Source: an uncultured Sphingomonadaceae bacterium
Lineage (GTDB): Bacteria > Pseudomonadota > Alphaproteobacteria > Sphingomonadales > Sphingomonadaceae
Reading direction: 5' to 3'
Length of the DNA stretch: 9,327 nt
Assembly: GCA_946480515.1 (NCBI GenBank)
Contig: CAMLKX010000061.1
Span: 1-9,327 of the forward strand
Position numbers and translations under genes: made by a program. The notes beneath the pieces are model-generated. The model made no database searches, had not been told where the DNA came from, and was given only the letters and a program-made list of their open reading frames with translations. Each line of letters opens with the position of its first letter. Position 1 is the stretch's first letter. Shown here piece after piece: positions 7,102 to 9,327 of this stretch.

Positions 7102-8534
7102 TCGTAACAGAGGGGCTGGTCGATGAGGCGTTCGTGCGGGAGCGGTGCGACCTCGACGAATTCCGCGACTGGGCCGAGTTCGTCAGCCGGGCGGAACATT
7201 CACCCGAAGCCTCGGAGCAGTACAGCGGAGTTCCTGCCGGCGATGTTCGCGCCGCGGCCCGGCTCTATGCCACCGGTGGAAATGGGGCGATTTACTACGG
7301 CCTCGGAGTGACCGAGCATAGCCAGGGTTCCACCACCGTCATGGCAATCGCCAACCTGGCGATGGCGACAGGCAATGTCGGCCGTCCCGGGGTCGGGGTG
7401 AATCCGCTGCGCGGTCAGAACAATGTTCAGGGCGCGTGCGACATGGGCAGCTTCCCGCATGAGCTCAGCGGCTACCGCCACGTCTCGGACCAGGCCGCCC
7501 GCGACATGTTCGAGCAAATATGGGGCGCTCCGCTCGATCATGAGCCGGGCCTGCGGATTCCCAACATGCTCGACGCCGCTGTCGATGGCGTATTCAAGGG
7601 CCTCTACATCCAGGGCGAGGATATCCTCCAGTCAGACCCGAACACCAGCCATGTCGCGGCTGGGTTGGCGGCGATGGAGTGCGTCGTCGTCCACGACCTG
7701 TTCCTCAATGAAACCGCCAACTATGCGCACGTCTTCCTGCCCGGATCGACCTTCCTGGAAAAGGACGGCACCTTCACCAACGCCGAGCGTCGCATCCAGC
7801 TAGTGCGCAAGCTGATCGAGCCGAAGAACGGCTATGAGGACTGGCAGATCACCCAGTTGCTCGCTCAAGCAATGGGGCTGGCGTGGAGCTATGCTCACCC
7901 GGCACAGATCATGGACGAAATCGCGGCAGTGACTCCAAGCTTCGGCGGCGTGTCGTTTGATCGGCTGGACGAGCTTGGTTCAATCCAATGGCCCTGCAAT
8001 GACAAACACCCTGAAGGGACGCCGGTGATGCATGTCGACGGCTTCGTGCGCGGCAAGGGCAAGTTCGTCATGACCGAATATATTCCGACCGACGAGCGAA
8101 CGGGCGCGCGGTATCCGCTATTGCTGACAACCGGCCGCATCCTCAGCCAGTATAATGTCGGTGCGCAGACCCGCCGCACCGCCAACACCATATGGCATGA
8201 AGAGGATCTGCTGGAGATTCACCCGCATGACGCTGAGCAGCGCGGGGTCCGCGATGGGGACTGGGTGCGGCTCGCCAGCCGGGCCGGTGAGACGACGCTT
8301 CGCGCAACGATTACCGAGCGGGTGGCGCCAGGCGTGGTTTACACCACTTTCCATCACCCGATGACGCAAGCAAATGTGGTCACCACGGACTATTCCGACT
8401 GGGCGACCAATTGCCCCGAGTATAAGGTGACTGCGGTGCAGGTTAGTCCCTCTAATGGCCCGACCGACTGGCAAGAGCGGTATGAACGGCAGGCCGCTCA
8501 CAGCCGGCGGATCGAGACCGAGGTAGCCCAGTGA
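7077..8534 (+). CDS. fdsA: fdsA C-terminal fragment: bis-MGD-binding domains
   Basis: Remainder of the catalytic subunit. True homologous sequence starts at about 7032; 7077 (GTG) is only the first start-like codon in this frame and has no well-placed ribosome site, so independent translation is doubtful. GVNPLRGQNNVQGACDMG contains the catalytic Arg (codon at 7410), equivalent to R587 of R. capsulatus FdsA and R333 of E. coli FdhF. Next come the NETANYAHVFLPGSTFLEKDGTF region and the C-terminal molybdopterin-dinucleotide-binding domain, with LLLTTGRILSQYNVGAQTRR, a DGDWVRLASR strand, and TTFHHPMTQANVVT near the end. No further stops or shifts occur. The stop overlaps the GTG start of fdsD. 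Confidence 0.88.
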   Translation: MLTAMAHVIVTEGLVDEAFVRERCDLDEFRDWAEFVSRAEHSPEASEQYSGVPAGDVRAAARLYATGGNGAIYYGLGVTEHSQGSTTVMAIANLAMATGNVGRPGVGVNPLRGQNNVQGACDMGSFPHELSGYRHVSDQAARDMFEQIWGAPLDHEPGLRIPNMLDAAVDGVFKGLYIQGEDILQSDPNTSHVAAGLAAMECVVVHDLFLNETANYAHVFLPGSTFLEKDGTFTNAERRIQLVRKLIEPKNGYEDWQITQLLAQAMGLAWSYAHPAQIMDEIAAVTPSFGGVSFDRLDELGSIQWPCNDKHPEGTPVMHVDGFVRGKGKFVMTEYIPTDERTGARYPLLLTTGRILSQYNVGAQTRRTANTIWHEEDLLEIHPHDAEQRGVRDGDWVRLASRAGETTLRATITERVAPGVVYTTFHHPMTQANVVTTDYSDWATNCPEYKVTAVQVSPSNGPTDWQERYERQAAHSRRIETEVAQ

Positions 8535-8830
8535 CCAGCGGAAGCTTGGCCAGGCTGGTCACCATGGCCAATCAGATTGCTACCGCGTTCCGCGTCCAGG
8601 AGACCGATAGGGCGATCGAAGCAGCCCGGGATCATATGTGGCATTTCTGGGATCCCCGCATGCGGCAGATGATCATCGACCATCTTCACTCGGGCGGGGA
8701 AGGCTTGAACGAGATTGCCCGCGGCGCAGTCGATCTACTCGATTTGGGCAAGGACGAGCCACCGCCGCAGTCCAAGGCGACGGAGTTCAGCCAGGCACGA
8801 GATCCGGATTTGTTGTCCGACGCGGGCTGA
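8531..8830 (+). CDS. fdsD: NAD-dependent formate dehydrogenase delta subunit
   Basis: Small delta-subunit protein (FdsD family) associated with the soluble NAD-dependent formate dehydrogenase; in studied systems it is needed for active enzyme and bis-MGD cofactor loading of FdsA. The 99 residues show the family pattern: LARLVTMANQIATAF (6-20), then HMWHFWDPRMRQMIIDHL (about 35-52), then a GGEGLNEIARGAVDLL helix. The C-terminal tail (about 72-99) is Pro- and acid-rich and looks disordered. The start is GTG at 8531, overlapping the fdsA stop by four bases; the ATG at 8564 would cut into the conserved N-terminal block, so GTG is preferred. The absence of decay here argues that the operon is, or recently was, functional. 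Confidence 0.9.
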   Translation: MTSGSLARLVTMANQIATAFRVQETDRAIEAARDHMWHFWDPRMRQMIIDHLHSGGEGLNEIARGAVDLLDLGKDEPPPQSKATEFSQARDPDLLSDAG

Positions 8831-8834
8831 CCGT

Positions 8835-9327
8835 TTGAGCAGGATCCAGACCAGTGTCCCGGTGCCGCTGCTCCGCCTGAGCCGAAGCGGGCACGACCAC
8901 GCGGTTCGCCGGCTTGCGAGCGAATGTCCGATCGCGGTGAGCCTGTGCGGGATTGGCTATGCCGTGATGATGGCGAGCCCGTCCGACCTTGAGGATTTCG
9001 CGGTCGGATTTGCGCGTTCGGAGCGCCTGATCGAACGGGCTGACGAGGTGACGTCGATCAAAGTTCGTTCCACCGACGAGGGGATGCTGCTCGACATTGA
9101 ACTGGTCCCGTGCCGCCGGGACGGCGTGTTCGAGCGAGTCCGTCATCGCGTCGGCGAAAGCAGCTGCGGCTTGTGCGGCATCGAGAATTTGGAGCAGGCG
9201 CTGCGGCCACTGCCGAAGGTGGGTCGACCTGTGGCGGTTACTCCGGATCAGTTGTTCGACGCACTTGATATCATGCGCCGCCACCAAACGCTCAACGCGG
9301 AAACCGGCGCTGTCCACGCCGCGGCCT
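8835..9327 (+). CDS. fdhD: FdhD/FdsC-type sulfurtransferase for formate dehydrogenase maturation, 3' end cut by window edge
   Basis: Maturation factor that delivers sulfur to the bis-MGD molybdenum cofactor before insertion into the formate dehydrogenase catalytic subunit. The frame opens four bases after the fdsD stop with a probable TTG start (LSRIQTSVPV, read as Met) and stays open for 164 codons to the end of the window. Diagnostic features are ECPIAVSLCGIGYAVMMASP (30-49), LEDFAVGFARSERLI (52-66), the CGLCG motif with C111 and C114 that carries the sulfur-transfer cysteines, and ETGAVHAAA (156-164) at the window edge. Family members are usually about 260-280 residues, so roughly 100 are missing. 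No ATG or GTG start is available upstream in frame close by. It might be named fdsC in this operon type. Confidence 0.92.
   Translation, partial: MSRIQTSVPVPLLRLSRSGHDHAVRRLASECPIAVSLCGIGYAVMMASPSDLEDFAVGFARSERLIERADEVTSIKVRSTDEGMLLDIELVPCRRDGVFERVRHRVGESSCGLCGIENLEQALRPLPKVGRPVAVTPDQLFDALDIMRRHQTLNAETGAVHAAA

Larger units (their letters stand above)
5767..8534 (+). pseudogene. fdsA: Formate dehydrogenase alpha subunit, disrupted by internal deletion and frame change
   Basis: Catalytic molybdenum subunit that oxidises formate to CO2 at a bis-MGD cofactor and passes electrons along Fe-S clusters to FdsG/FdsB. Start and stop are in the expected places: ATGA overlap with fdsB at 5767 and GTGA overlap with fdsD at 8531. 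The gene is not one frame. The first part stays in frame to about 7032 and then runs out of register to a stop at 7101. The true continuation (EADFHLPLRPGTN) resumes one base out of register at 7032. Between them the conserved strand carrying the DPRR-type motif is absent. Placing K279, C370 and the later Arg against Rhodobacter capsulatus FdsA K295, C386 and R587 (numbers recalled) gives about 22 missing residues, so about 67 bases lost. Nothing else in the gene has decayed, so an assembly error is a serious alternative. If real, the enzyme is inactive. Confidence 0.85.

Noticed and set aside
8787..9317. 176-codon minus-strand open frame opposite fdhD
   Set aside because: The plus strand encodes a clear FdhD with CGLCG and GAVHAAA motifs, so the minus frame is a shadow.

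Overview
The window is protein-coding throughout, with every gene on the + strand. GC is high, codon use is GC-rich, and gene joints are compact. The family content (a NAD-linked molybdenum formate dehydrogenase of the Fds type beside PhyH-family dioxygenases) points to a proteobacterium, most likely an alphaproteobacterium. A sphingomonad-like source is my guess from general style, and nothing in the sequence proves it. No RNA gene, insertion sequence, CRISPR array or integrase was seen.

Region 1 (1-3665) holds the 3' part of an NmrA-type NAD(P)-binding oxidoreductase, cut by the window edge, followed by three tandem, mutually divergent PhyH (phytanoyl-CoA dioxygenase) family Fe(II)/2-oxoglutarate oxygenases. 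Gaps are short (28, 26-35 and 45 bases) and no terminator is visible between the genes, so they look like one transcription unit. All three oxygenases keep the HxD...H iron triad and an Arg twelve residues after the distal His, so all should be catalytically competent. Their substrates cannot be read from sequence. Three oxygenases plus an NAD(P)-dependent reductase looks like a dedicated catabolic or tailoring pathway that probably extends upstream of the window.

Region 2 (3666-3803) is a 138-base intergenic gap with a plausible promoter for the downstream operon. Sampled GC rises from about 47-58% in region 1 to about 63-70% in region 3.

Region 3 (3804-9327) is a formate dehydrogenase operon in the order fdsG-fdsB-fdsA-fdsD-fdhD. 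The first three joints each overlap by 4 bases, and fdhD starts 4 bases after fdsD and runs off the window. FdsG and FdsB form the diaphorase arm (2Fe-2S, FMN, NAD, 4Fe-4S). FdsA carries the Fe-S relay and the bis-MGD molybdenum site. FdsD and FdhD are needed for cofactor insertion and maturation. As read, fdsA is broken: near 7030-7038 the reading frame changes and about 22 conserved residues (the strand ending in the DPRR-type cofactor-binding motif) are missing, consistent with a deletion of about 67 bases. Both halves are otherwise intact and carry all catalytic residues, so the lesion is either very recent or an assembly error.

A possible functional link is that PhyH oxygenases can start pathways that release C1 units (alpha-oxidation through formyl-CoA, or oxidative demethylation), and formate dehydrogenase would recover those as NADH and CO2. 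This link is inference from gene proximity only.
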